Source: Chlorella sorokiniana (taxonomy: Eukaryota > Chlorophyta > Trebouxiophyceae > Chlorellales > Chlorellaceae). From it: a stretch of 64,000 nt of DNA. The translations under genes were made by a program, and so were the position numbers. Shown in pieces: positions 42,445 to 53,603 of the stretch. Numbering within the stretch: the first letter of the stretch is position 1; each line of letters begins with the position of its first letter. Where the stretch lies: contig CP084608.1 of NCBI GenBank assembly GCA_025917655.1, positions 1,922,001-1,986,000 of the forward strand. The letters run 5' to 3'. Below the pieces are notes generated by a model, which saw only the letters and a list, made by a program, of their open reading frames with translations, made no database searches and was not told where the DNA came from.

Positions 42445-45400
42445 TTAGTGCGCGTGCGCTTTGCTGGCTGGCGGCGCCAGCAGCGCGACAGCGCGGCGCC
42501 CGTTTGTGACCGACATGTAAGCCATGCCCGCCACCGCCAGCACGTAGTATGTGCGCGTGGCAAAGGCGGCGGGCTGGAAGAGGACGAGCAGGCCCAGCAG
42601 GGCATGAGGCACCAGCCTACGGCGAGGAGGGGTGTGGGTGGGCATGAGGGGTGGATGGGGAAGGCGGCCGACAGCTGGGCAGCTTCACCGCAATCATGCA
42701 AACCCTTGGGCCCCAATGGAAACGCACGGGAGGTCGCACATGCTGCTCATCCAGCATGCCCAAGCCCTCACCGGAAGAATACGAAGGTGATGCGGTCGGC
42801 GGCCGCCAGCACAGTGGCCACAGTGTTCAGGCGAGAGCCGCCACCGCCGCCGCTCTGCGCCAGAGCGAGGAGCTTGCCGGCCAGGCGGAACACCGAGTTG
42901 ATTTCCGACAGCAGGCAGATGGCCATGAAGGCGGTGTGCTGCACCGATGGGAGGAGGGGCAAAGCCGAGATGCTCAGAAGCACACGCCGGCGAGAGGCAG
43001 GCTGGCCACTGGGGCTTGGCGACGGGCGCTCGGACCGCCGACAGATGCCTGCACCCATTTGCAGCCTGGCCCCCACCCCCCCAACACACACACACACACA
43101 CACACACACCGCACCTCCGACTTGTATGCGGCGGCGGAGAAGAGGCAGAGGAGCAGGGTGAAGTGGGCCATGTGGCGGTAGGAGGCGCGGAACAGCCGTT
43201 GCGTCACCTCAGCATACAGCATGAACCCGAAGAAGCCGGCTGCGGTGCAGCAGAGGAAGCGCAGGCATAAAGCCACAGGGTGCACAAGCTCAGCCAAGGC
43301 AAGGGCTCAGTATCGAGGCCCTGACAGCCTGTCGCCACAAGCAAGGGGGCCAGCCATCGTCCAAGGCAATGGATGCAGCAGGCAGGCGGGCAGCTGCGGC
43401 CCAAGCCCACCTGATGCCACGATGAGCGCCTGCGGCAGGTCGGCGCACCACATGCCCGCGGCCGGCAGCTGCGCCGACAGCAGCAGGGCGCGGGGGCAGG
43501 CCAACAGGAAGACGCCCACCAGAAGGGCTGCGGGCAGGGGAGGAAGGGGGGGGAGGGGGGCACAGCGCAGCTTGTGTTTAGTTTAGACAAACACAACACA
43601 GAAGAGGTGGACAGGTGCATTGGAGCACATTCAGACCAGCAGAGCAGAGTCGAGTCGACCCCCTGCCTGCTCTGCCTTCCAGCCCCACCCCGCCAAGCAA
43701 GCCATTGGCAACGGCGAAACAAGCCATCGCCGTTGCTAACTGCGCCCTCACATACACACCCATACCAGCCGGCCCCCACCCACCCGTGACTGCCGAGTAG
43801 GCGAGGTGTGTGAGGTCCACGCGCCACAGCGCCGCTCGCTCCGGGGGCAGCTCGCGGTAGAAGGGCAGCGCCAGCTGGCTCGCGGCGCCCGCCAGCCAGT
43901 GCACGGCGGCGGAGGCCGCTGTGGCCAGCGGCAGCAGCCACAGCAGGCGGCCCGTGGAGACGGCGATGCCGGCCAGGAAGCAGTAGAGGCAGAGCAGGGC
44001 CTGCATGGCTGGGTCGCCGCCGGCAGCGGCAGGCGCCGCCTTGAGGCTGCCGTCGGCGCCGCGGATGCCCTTGCTGATCTCGACTGCAGGCGGGCAGGGA
44101 GCGCGGTTGTAGGTTTGCAGGATAAATAACCACAACTTGCTTCTGTGCACGGCATGCATCCGTGGCAGGCCGTCTTGAGGGCTGGCTGTCCACCCCTGCC
44201 GGGCTGCTGCCTGCAGAGGGGCGCCGCCACCCGGCCAGCCACTCACTGGAGCGCTGCATGTCCTCGGGAGTGAGGGTGCTGGGCTCGTCCTGACCCACGT
44301 CACCTGGAAGGTGTGGATGTAGCTGCGGGCGGGGGCGGCAGCGGGGCCGCAAGTGAAGCAGGGGCATCGAGGGAGGAGATGAACAGGCACACGCTGCCGC
44401 AGCTCGCCCGCAGGCGTGGGAGCGCTGCGCGCGCCTGCCGCTGCGCCGGTTCGGCCCCACGCACCGCGCATCGAAGGCCGCCTCGCAGTAGGCCACCCTA
44501 AACCCTAAACCCCTAAACCCTAGACCCTTCCACGCACCGCGCATCGAAGGCCGCCTCGCAGTAGGCGAAGTAGAACTGGTACTTGCGCCAGAAGCGCTCC
44601 GAGTAGCCTAGGGCCAGCACCTGCAAAAGGGAGGGGATCGGGGGCAGTGAGCTGGTGGGTGGGTGGGAGGCCTGGGGGCGTTGCGAGCACCGCCCGCCTC
44701 ATCCAGAATAATCCAAACAAGCTATCCAGCAGCAGCAGCTGCACACAGTCCTGCTCGAGGTGACAGCCGCACAGCCGGTCCGCACGCCGCCCTGCCTGCA
44801 GGCCTGTCGCCCGCAACGCACCTCCTCCTTGCGCGCCTCCCAGGCGTCGCGCCACGCCCGCAGCGTGACGGCGTAGTCGGGCCCGATGTCCTGGCAGCCG
44901 TGCACGCGCATGCCGGTGCCGCGTGCGGAGTCAACCATCACCCCCATGCAGGGCAGGTGCCCGCCTGCGCGAAAGCCGAGACGAGTGGTGTCAGAAGCGT
45001 GGTGTGGTGGGGGTCGGAAGCCCAGCAGGCGTGCTTCCATGTATAAGCGCGGCCCCCAGGCAGGGCGGCCCCCAGAGCCCAGGTCCTCGTGCAGTAAAAC
45101 GACGGTTCACTTGAAACCCAGGGCTATGGGCCCAGGCAGCGCGGCGCCGCCCAGGCCCAACCCACACACCCCAAGGTGCCCCCGGCAGCGCGCACCCACC
45201 GGGGAAGATGTGTTCGCGGATGAAGTCGGAGGACTTGCAGTACGCCTCGTACCGCTCATCAGGCTCAGCAATCACCTGCACAGTTGGTTTGCGAGGCAGC
45301 AGGAACGATCCCGATGTACCGAGGGAGGAAGGGCAATCAAGCGCAGGGCACGCCTCGGTGGCAGGGCCGGTGCAGCAAGGCAAGCCGGTGCGGGGGTAGG

Positions 45401-48400
45401 AAGCGCCGCAGCAGCCGCTGCCGCGGGCCGCTCTGTCACCGCACCTGCAGCACGCACTTTCCTCCCGGCTTCAGCATGGCTCCCAGGGTGCGGAAGTAGG
45501 CCTGCATGTGCTCGTGGCCCACGGCCTCAATCATCTCACACGACACCACCTGCGTGGGGGCGGTGAACAGGGTGGTTGAAACCGTGAACAGGCCACAAAA
45601 CCGGTCGTAAACAAACCTCTGGGCTTGCAGTCACTTGATGTCCCTGTTCCCCTGTCCGCTTTGCAGCCTGCCCACCTTGTCGTACGTGCCCGCCCCGGGG
45701 CACTCGCGGTAGTCACAGAAGAGCAGGGTGACGCGGTCGGCCAGCCCCGCCGCCTTGACCCGCGCCGTCGCCTCCGCCAGCTGCTCCTTGCTGACGGTGA
45801 TGCCGGTGACGCGGCAGCCGGTGCGCTGCGCGGCGCGCATGGCAAAGGAGCCCCAGCCGCAGCCCACCTCCAGCACGTGGTCGCCGCCTGCACGGCACGG
45901 CGCACGCAGTGTGGGTGTGGCTCAGCTGCTTGGGGCAGGTGGTGGTCGAGGGGCTGCCTGGGGCAGCTAAGTACGCTGGGTAGCCACGGGCAGCACGCAT
46001 GTGCCACCCTTCCCGGCTTTCAGCGGAAGCCACAGCAGCAGCTGGCTGCCCACCCTGGATCTCCGCCTTGTCGATCAGCGCATCGATCTTGTTCAGCTGG
46101 CTCTGGTGCAGGTCGCAGCCTGCGGCACGCTTGGGACAGGGCACGTGCTGTGGATGCAGCGGCGGCACTCTGCAAGGCTTCGCGCTGCTGAGAGCAGCAG
46201 TGTGCCATGTGTGTGTGGCGCAACATGAAGGGAGCCAGCAGCGCCGCCTGTCATACATATTAATTTGAGCAGCCTGCAACCCACCAGGGGTCCAGATGCC
46301 GCAGGAGTAGGTCATGGACTGGTCCAGAAACAGCTTGTACATGTCGTTGCCTGCGGTACAACAAGGCGGTACAAGGCGGCACTCGAGACGAACTGGCAGG
46401 CAAGGAGAAGGAAGGCGGAGCAGCATGCGCGCCAAGCCAGCGGCGTGCGCCAGCTGACGCTCCCGGCCGGTGACACAGCCATCGGCACCGCTTTTCCGAG
46501 GCGGCAAACAAGTCTCCGTGCTGCCCCCCCCTTTCCCTCCCTGCAGGTACCCCACCCGCGTCATAATGCTCCTCAATGTTCTTGCGGGAGCCCTCCAGGG
46601 TGTTGGACCGCGCCGCGTGCGCCGCCGCCAGCAGCCGGTCGCCCAGCCAGTTGAAGGCGCCCAGCAGGCCGCGGCTCTCCTGCGCAAGGGGCGGGCCCAA
46701 CGGGACAGAGGTTGAGCATGGCGAGCTGTTCGCCCATGCCCTGCAAGCTGTGTGGCCTCTAAAGTCGCCTCCCAAGCACCATATTCATCGTGAACCTGTG
46801 CGTCAACAGTCCTATTGCATATTGGCACCACGCCCCAGTGGCACCCGCATATACACCCACCTGCTGTGCAACCCCTCGCCCCCCCACCCCCACCCCCACC
46901 ACCCGCCAGCGGGCACACAGCGCACCTCGATGTTGACTGCGTTTGCGGTGGCCACAGCCAGCAGCGCGCCCAGGTCCTGCACAGCGTAATCGCCGTCCAT
47001 GTAGCTCTCCCCCATGCCTGATAGCAAGGGCGGGGCAGCGGCCGGGGGGGATGGGCAGGAAGGGGGCCATGGGCAGGCGGGGTAGGCTGGGGTGCATACA
47101 CACCGGGTGCTGACTCACATGCATGCACCCTGCCGCCGACAACAACCCAGCCTTCTGGGGCTGCATGCTTGCCAGCTGTTCTCTGTTTTTTGAGAGGAAG
47201 GCCTGGTTCCTGGGAACCCTCCCCCGCCCCCAGCCCCTGCACCCTCCTCCAAGGCCCCCTCCCGCCGTCAACACAAGACACATTCAGCGCACCTGTGTCG
47301 TGGCGGGTGATGACCTTGCGGAAGAAGGCGGTGTCAAAGATGCGCAGGGTGGCAGACAGGCGCGGCCGCCCCCGCCACTCCTCGCCTGCGTGGGTGGCAG
47401 ATGGGAGCAAGGCCGGATGCAACCGAGGCTGTCAACACACAAGCCAAGCAGGCCTTTAGCCTGCCTGCCATCCCCTGCACAGCACTGAATAGTGCAGGGA
47501 CAGCCAACGCCCCCGCCGCTGGGCCCTCCCTGGGGGTTGGACACGGAGTGTCCCCCTTTGGGGCTCACCTTTGGGCACGGGTGGGGCGGCCTTGGCAGGG
47601 TCCCCATACACCAGCTCCTCGCCGCTGGGCAGCACCAGGCGGAGGTGGCCGGTGCGGATGGCGGCGCGCGCAAACTTGTCGAACAGCGCGATGGCGGCGC
47701 GGTCCAGCAGCGGGATCTTGGGGGACACTGAGCGCGGCACCCAGGGAGTGGTGCCGCCTGCGCAGGGCAGGGAAGAAGCAGAAGCTCAACCAAACAACAA
47801 GGGAAGACAAGCAGGCCGCATGCACATGACGACTCCAGGCCAGTGCCGCGGCAGCCTCGGCGGCAGGCGGTGCGCGGGCGTGAGCTGGGCGGGTGCTTGG
47901 ACCGTGCCGGTTGTGGTGCCGGCGCCGGCACCACACGCCAAGCACACGCCTGCCCCCGCCGCCAGCCAGCGGAAGCGCACCCATGGCTGCCACAGCGTCC
48001 ACGGCGCTCTTGATGCCGTCCTCGTGGAAGCCGTAGCCCGCCCACGCTCCCGCCAGGAACACGCCGCCCTCGCCCTGCCCCCAGGCAGCAGCACAGGCAG
48101 CTTTGTCGCCAGGTGTTGCGGCCGCTGAAGGAAAGTGCCGCGTGCTTTGGGATGCTGGCAGGCAAGCAGGCGAGCAGGGAACTGGTAGGAGAAGACACAG
48201 AAGGCAGTTGCCCTCCGTCCAGCCCACCTGGACCGAGGGCAGGCGCCGCTGCGCCGCGTCGGAGGCAAATGAGAAGACGGGGTGGGCCAGCGACAGGCGG
48301 CGGAAGACCTTGTCTGCCGCGGGGGCTGGATGGGGTTGAGTGTGACAAACAGGTTGGGCGCGCCCGCGGGCAGCGGCTGCAGCCGGTTGGCCCAGTACGA

Positions 48401-50780
48401 AACACACACAGCAGCCCTGCAGCCAGGGTGTGTTGGTGGGGGCGAGGTAGGGTCATCAAGAAGTGTGCCACTGGCTGCAGCGTTCTGCCGCTGTCTTATC
48501 ACAAGTCCATCCACTTTGCAGCAGAAAGCAAACGCAATACACGCGGCCCTCAGGGCCTCTTCTGCAGGCCCCCCCTCCCCCAAAAAAGCAAAAACAACAT
48601 TATACTGCAGCTCGCCTGTCGCCGTCGGCGCCGCTGCGCCCCAGGAAGTTCCAGGAGGCCCAGGTCTTGCGGCAGCGCGGCATCAGAGCCTCGTCGGTGT
48701 GCAGCCACACGTCGTTGTCGTTGTAGGGGATTGCGCGCAGCACGTCCAACAGCGCCTGTGGAAAGAAGGCAGGCAGGGCGGTGGGCGCAGGCGGAGGCGG
48801 CTGGCAAACGCCGCCTGGGTGCTGCACAACCCACTCAGAACAGCCAGCTCAGCCGTGAACAGCCGCGGCATGCACCAGTCTACGGCTGTACAAACTTCAG
48901 GTAAGCTGCATGTGGGAAGCCCACCTGGGGCCCCTCCTCCCCCAGAATCTTCAGGCTGATGTCGGAGTGGGTGGCGAGCACCACGGCGTCATACTCTGCG
49001 GTACCGTCGGCCGCAGCCAGCTGCACGGGACCCTGTGCTCCCAGGCTCTTCACGGAAGTCACGGGGTGCCGGTGCGCACGTCTGGCAGCACTGCAAACGG
49101 CGGCGGCGCATGCGGCCAAGTGGGAGGGCGCAGCCAGGCGATCAAGCCTCCAGAAGACGGCAGGGAAACGGCTGTCGGCTGGGAACTTGCATCGGCTGCC
49201 ACTCTACACCTTGTCAGACAACAACCAGGCACGCGCGGCCACCACGCTTGAAAGGGCACCAAGCCATGTGTCTGCCCTGTCAGGCCCTCCACAGCCGCCC
49301 ACGCACCCCCAGGATCTTGTCCACGTACTGCTTCCCGCGCCCCGACACCACGCGCCAGCAGGGGCGCCCGAAGATGTCCAGCAGGTGGTGGTTGGCCCAG
49401 AAGCGAACCAGGGTGGTCACCGGGAACTCAAGCACCTGAGGCTCAGGAGGGGGAGAGGCAGCAGCGTGGGCAGGGCCTGCCTCGCGCTTCAACCTGCTGA
49501 TTGACACACTTGCGGTTGCGTTTCCGGCATGGAGGTCATTTTGTGAGGAGGTATGCGTGAGCAGGCAAAGCGGCCCAGCAGCGCCCCACCTGCGCGTTGG
49601 GCACGCTCCACACGGCCGCGCACATGGGGGCCACGTAGAGGTCGCGGAAGGCGGCGCCGTACCGCCGCAATGACAGGTACTGCCCCAGCGTCATGCGCGC
49701 AAACTGCAGACGAGTGGGGCGGACGCGGCCACGGCGGGGGTGGGCAGTGCTGCTCGCAGAGTCCAGACTGATGCTGCACAGCTTGCAGGAAGCCTGTGGT
49801 AGGGGCAGCATCCCCGAGGGCGTCCTGCACCCTCCCTGTGCTCCAGCCCACCTGAGCCTCGTGCTCGGGCCGCAGCACCTCTGGCGCCTGCCGCCCGAAG
49901 CGCACCACGTCCCGAATCATGCCCAGGAAGGCGGGCGAGGCCAGGTTGCCGCGCTGCGCAAATATCGTGTCCAGACTGTGGCTGCCCCACTCCAGCTTGC
50001 CGCCGTCCACTGCAGTACAGCGGGGCAGCGGGTAAGCGGGGGCCGGCACGCGGAGTTTTGCAAAGCGGGACGCTTCGTCACGCAGCAGGAGCGGGACAGG
50101 CAGGCGCCTCCCAAGCGAGGGTGGGCATGCAGCAGCATGGACCAATGTGCTTCTGCGCCCCAGGCGCAGCCCAGCGGCGCAGCCCACGTCTGCCGCCACG
50201 CTCTCACCCGACAGCGCAAAGGACATGTCGCTGGGCTGCGTTTCCACCCCCAGCTCCTCAAACAGCCCCACCAGGTGCGGGTAGGTGGTCAGGTTGTACA
50301 CCTGTGGTCATTGGGGACAAAGAAAAGGGAGCATGATCAGCAGCATGATCAATGCTGCCAGGGCGGCACAGGCACCCTGCGGTGGCAGGGCGGCAGCAGC
50401 GCCCGCAAGATACCTGGAAGCCCAGGTCGACGGGGTAGCCGGATGATGTGTCGGTCAGCGTGTGGCCGCCGCAGGTCTCCTCGCTCTCGTACAGCGTGAC
50501 GCGGGCGCCATTCCTGCAAGCGGCAGTGCGGCGCGGCGGGAAGCGTTTGCGCAAGGCTCGGCGCCGACCTGGGCGGGCTCAGCAGTGGGAGCCTAGGGAC
50601 CAGGCGAGGACGGTGTTCCTGCGCCCCTGCCGGCTTTATTGCCATGCAGGTCAAAGAGCGCTTCGCAGAATGTGGCAACACGTGGTCTGCAAGGCTCCTG
50701 CGCGCCCACCTGTGCAGCAAGTAAGCGGCCGAGAGGCCGCTAATGCCGCTGCCCACTACAGCGACTCTACGGCCTTCCAT
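42445..50780 (-). CDS. FAD amine oxidase - cyclopropane fatty acid synthase - TLC-like membrane domain fusion
   Basis: One 27-exon gene of about 1155 residues. Residues 1 to about 470 form an FAD amine oxidoreductase: RRVAVVGSGISGLSAAYLLH is the dinucleotide fold, and GYGFHEDGIKSA is the C-terminal flavin motif. A cyclopropane fatty acid synthase follows (YMDGDYAVQDLGALL, MYKLFLDQSMTYSCGIW, HVLEVGCGWGSFAMRAAQR for SAM, VSCEMIEAVGHEHMQAYFRT), which methylenates acyl-chain double bonds. This pair occurs in land-plant CFAS. Unusually, about 300 further residues form a multi-helix membrane domain with a TLC-like block (CLLSEINSVFRLAGKLL). Exons 5' to 3': 50780-50710, 50513-50414, 50301-50208, 50009-49852, 49703-49590, 49435-49307, 49090-48925, 48755-48616, 48416-48228, 48074-47981, 47757-47569, 47385-47293, 47017-46926, 46679-46556, 46350-46285, 46119-46054, 45887-45676, 45549-45445, 45275-45200, 44964-44822, 44620-44538, 44322-44247, 44083-43784, 43527-43411, 43239-43115, 42938-42772, 42616-42445. 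The exon 8 donor is GC. Confidence 0.87.
43082..43110. repeat. CA dinucleotide microsatellite
   Basis: About 14 CA units in the intron between exons 25 and 26 of the fusion gene, next to that intron's donor side on the minus strand. Confidence 0.9.
44458..44566. repeat. Interstitial telomeric tract with 36-bp flanking duplication
   Basis: Positions 44496-44524 hold about four CCCTAAA-type telomeric units, one with an extra C. The tract is bounded by two identical 36-base direct copies, 44458-44493 and 44531-44566. The duplicated segment covers the end of coding exon 21 of the fusion gene and its splice donor, so the intron now carries a second copy of the exon end and donor. Confidence 0.9.
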
Positions 50781-51037
50781 TATACCGAATTCTGTGCCAG
50801 AGGGCACAATGTACCAGCCAGCGCTACCAGGCGAGAGGTGGCAAACTAGGGCTGTGGCTAAAACTTTGGTGGGGAAGCGAAGCTTGCACCACAGGCATGC
50901 CTCACAGCTGCAAGACCGTACTTACTGCTTTATGTGAGCTCGAGCACCGTGCTGTGCTTGAGCACAGCATACGACGGAGAACGGCAATTGCGCCACCTAA
51001 CCGGCTGTCTGCACTGTTGGAAGTGATCGATCGCTGT
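50781..51037. promoter_or_regulatory. Divergent promoter region, fusion gene and RUS gene
   Basis: Only about 257 bases separate the two divergent start codons. The two promoters must overlap or be shared. No obvious core motif was recognised by eye. Confidence 0.45.
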
Positions 51038-53306
51038 ATGGCATCGCTGCAGCCTCATGGCCGCGCTCTGCGGGCCGGAAGGGCTGGGGACCTTGCACTG
51101 TTTCGCTCCCAGAGGCGAAGGCCCCAAGCTGTGGCGAAGGGGACTTTTAGGGAGGCAAGCACGCCCCAGCAGGCGCCGCCACGCACGGTTGTAGAAACAG
51201 GGCTCCTTGGGGAGCGCCGCCAGGCGGTCGTCCTTGTCACTGCGGGGGCGGGTGAAGTAAGCGTGGCGCAAGCTGACGCGTCAGCTGCAGCCTCATTGGA
51301 TGCTTCAGCGCCCACAAGCAGCAGCAGCAGCCACCACAGTGGCGGGCCATTAGCTGCTCTACGTGCATTCTTCCTGCCCACAGGTGCTCCGTCGCTCGCG
51401 ACGTTTCCTTCATTTTGCTGCCACCCTATGTCGGCATCCGCAATGTAGTGCATCGATTGCGTGGCGCCTAGCCTCTCCAGCTAAGAATGCACTGCATGTG
51501 TGCTCTCCTGTGCAGGGTGGCCCCACAGCGTCACCCCGATTACTTGAACTACCAGCTGGCCACCATCCCCGCCCACGTCACGGGGTGGATGAGCCACTCA
51601 TTGGCCACCTCCTCCATGATTGCCGCCCTGGGCATCGACGCAGGCCCTGCCCAGGCCGCCGCCGTCAGCGCCGCCGTCAAGTGGATCACAAAGGACGGGC
51701 TGGGCGCGGCGGGGCGGCTGATTGTGGGCGGGCGCCTGGCAGCAGGTGAGACGCCTTGCGTGGGGTGTCAGTGACTGCGCTGGACTGCTGCGAGGACCGC
51801 TTTTATCGACAACTCCTCGCAACCATGCGTTCCTGCGTCTCGCCTCGGCTGCCAGTGTTTGACGAGGACCCCAAGCGCTGGCGCATGGCGGCGGAGGGCG
51901 TGAGCACTGTGGGCCTGGCGCTGGAGATCGCCACACAGGTCTACCCAGGTGGGCGGGGTGCGCGCCGGCGGGGCAGATGCCAGTGGAGGCTGACCATGCG
52001 CCAGCAGGCTCGCATGCGCTGTGCTGGGGGACGGCGCCGAGCTGGCAGGCTGCTGAGCGCTGCCAGGCGTGGCCGATGCCTGATGCGCCCCCTGCAGGCA
52101 GCTTTGTGGTCCTGGCGGGGCTGGGCACGCTGTGCAAGTCGATGGCCAAGGGCATGGGCACGCCCTGCTTCCGCATCATCCAGACACATTTCTCGGGTGC
52201 GTGGGCGAGTGGGAGGCGCTTGCTGTGCTGGCTGCATGCTTTGGCTGCATGCCGTGCCTGACATGCTTTGGTGCAGAGGTGCCTGTTCCGGACTAACCTT
52301 TACCGCCAGCCCTGTGCTCTTCTTGACGCAGCAACCAACAACGTTGGGGATGTGGCTGCCAAGGAGGAGGTGTGGGAGGTGGTGGCTCAGGTCAGCCCGC
52401 AGCGTTGTTTGACCAGGAGGCACTGCCCTTATCGCGGCATCCTGCCGCTGGCATGCAGTGCTGCTAAAGAAACGGTTCAAACATCCGCGCATTCCCTGCC
52501 TGCAGCTTGCGGGCCTGGCAGCCAGCGTTGCGGCGCTGCAAGCTCTAGAAGCGGCAGGCTCGCCTGACGCTGTAGTTCTCGTGTGGGCCGCTGTGCACGC
52601 TGTGCATGTCTACATGCGCTACGTTGCGCTGAGCGCGTTGCGCTTCCCCTACCCAAATCAGGCACGGCAGCGGCGGGGTGGAACCTGACATTCATGCGTC
52701 CCCCTTGTGCCTGTGATCTTGCTCAGCTGGTTGTGTGCTCACGGCCCGTCTTCTGCTTCCGGCTGCTTGCAGAAACGGGCAGCGGTAATGGTCAGCAGCC
52801 ACGTCAGCAGCGGACGGGTGCCGTCGGTGGAGGAGGGCAACCTTGGGGAGCGAGTGCTGCTGACGCCGACCCAGTGCAGCCCTCGAGTCCACTACGGCTG
52901 CACCTTGGAACAGGCCCTGGGCGGCAGCGGCGGCGCCCAGGCGGAGCAGCTGCGGCAGCTGGTGCGCCTGTACAGCAGTGAGCGGTACATGCTCACGTGG
53001 CACAGCGGCGCGGCATGGGTGCTGGTGCTGGAGGGGGCGCAGTGCACGGATCTGCTGCGGGCCATGTGGCAGGCGGCCTGGCTGGATCGGCAGCACCAGT
53101 GGCTGCAGCAAACAAGCGGCTCGGATATGCACAGCAGCAACGGCGGCAGCGGAGGCGGCGGCGCTTCCAATGCAGGCCTGTTGGCAGACAGCCTTGCAGC
53201 GCTGCAGGACCATTGGCCCGATTTCGTGCGGCAGGCGGAGCAGCAGGGCTGGCAGCTTCAGAAGGCTGTGCTGCCTAGCGGCACAGCTCGGCTGCGGCTA
53301 GAGTGA
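51038..53306 (+). CDS. Root UVB sensitive (RUS) / DUF647 family protein
   Basis: RUS proteins are membrane-associated factors; land-plant members act in UV-B sensing, vitamin B6 balance and auxin transport. Conserved parts are GWPHSVTPDYLNYQLATIPA, AAVKWITKDGLGAAGRLIVG, FDEDPKRWRMAAEGVSTVGL and ATNNVGDVAAKEEVWEVVAQ, followed by a hydrophobic helix pair and a soluble C-terminal domain with a Gly/Ser linker. The first exon encodes an Arg/Ala/Ser-rich leader that could target a plastid. Exons: 51038-51383, 51516-51745, 51856-51948, 52098-52196, 52332-52390, 52506-52661, 52773-53306, all in phase. Intron 6 begins with GC. One frame break near 51536 disappears with one added C. Which RUS subgroup it belongs to cannot be decided here. 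Confidence 0.88.
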
Positions 53307-53603
53307 GTTGCCAGTGGATGCATACAACAAAGTGGTGCACTGAGCACCATATTTATTTAAGTTTTTGGTCTGTATGCAACTCTTTCTGTGATGGAACTGT
53401 CTGGGAGGTGCTGAATTGCAGGCGTGGAGTATGTTGAGCACGGCGCGGCAGCGTGCTCGGCGCGGCAGCTGGCTCGCGAGGCTTAGGAACCTGCTGCCTG
53501 CCGCCCGACGGCGTTTTTAGTGACCGATAATCCTTATGTGCCTGAATTGGGATCAGTATTGCGTATAAAGCGTGCTATCGGCCAGCCGGGTGCTGTGAGA
53601 AAA

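Noticed and set aside
44494-44530. Telomeric units as a real chromosome end or assembly chimera
   Set aside because: Exons of the same gene continue in phase on both sides, so the tract is internal. The 36-base flanking copies fit break repair.
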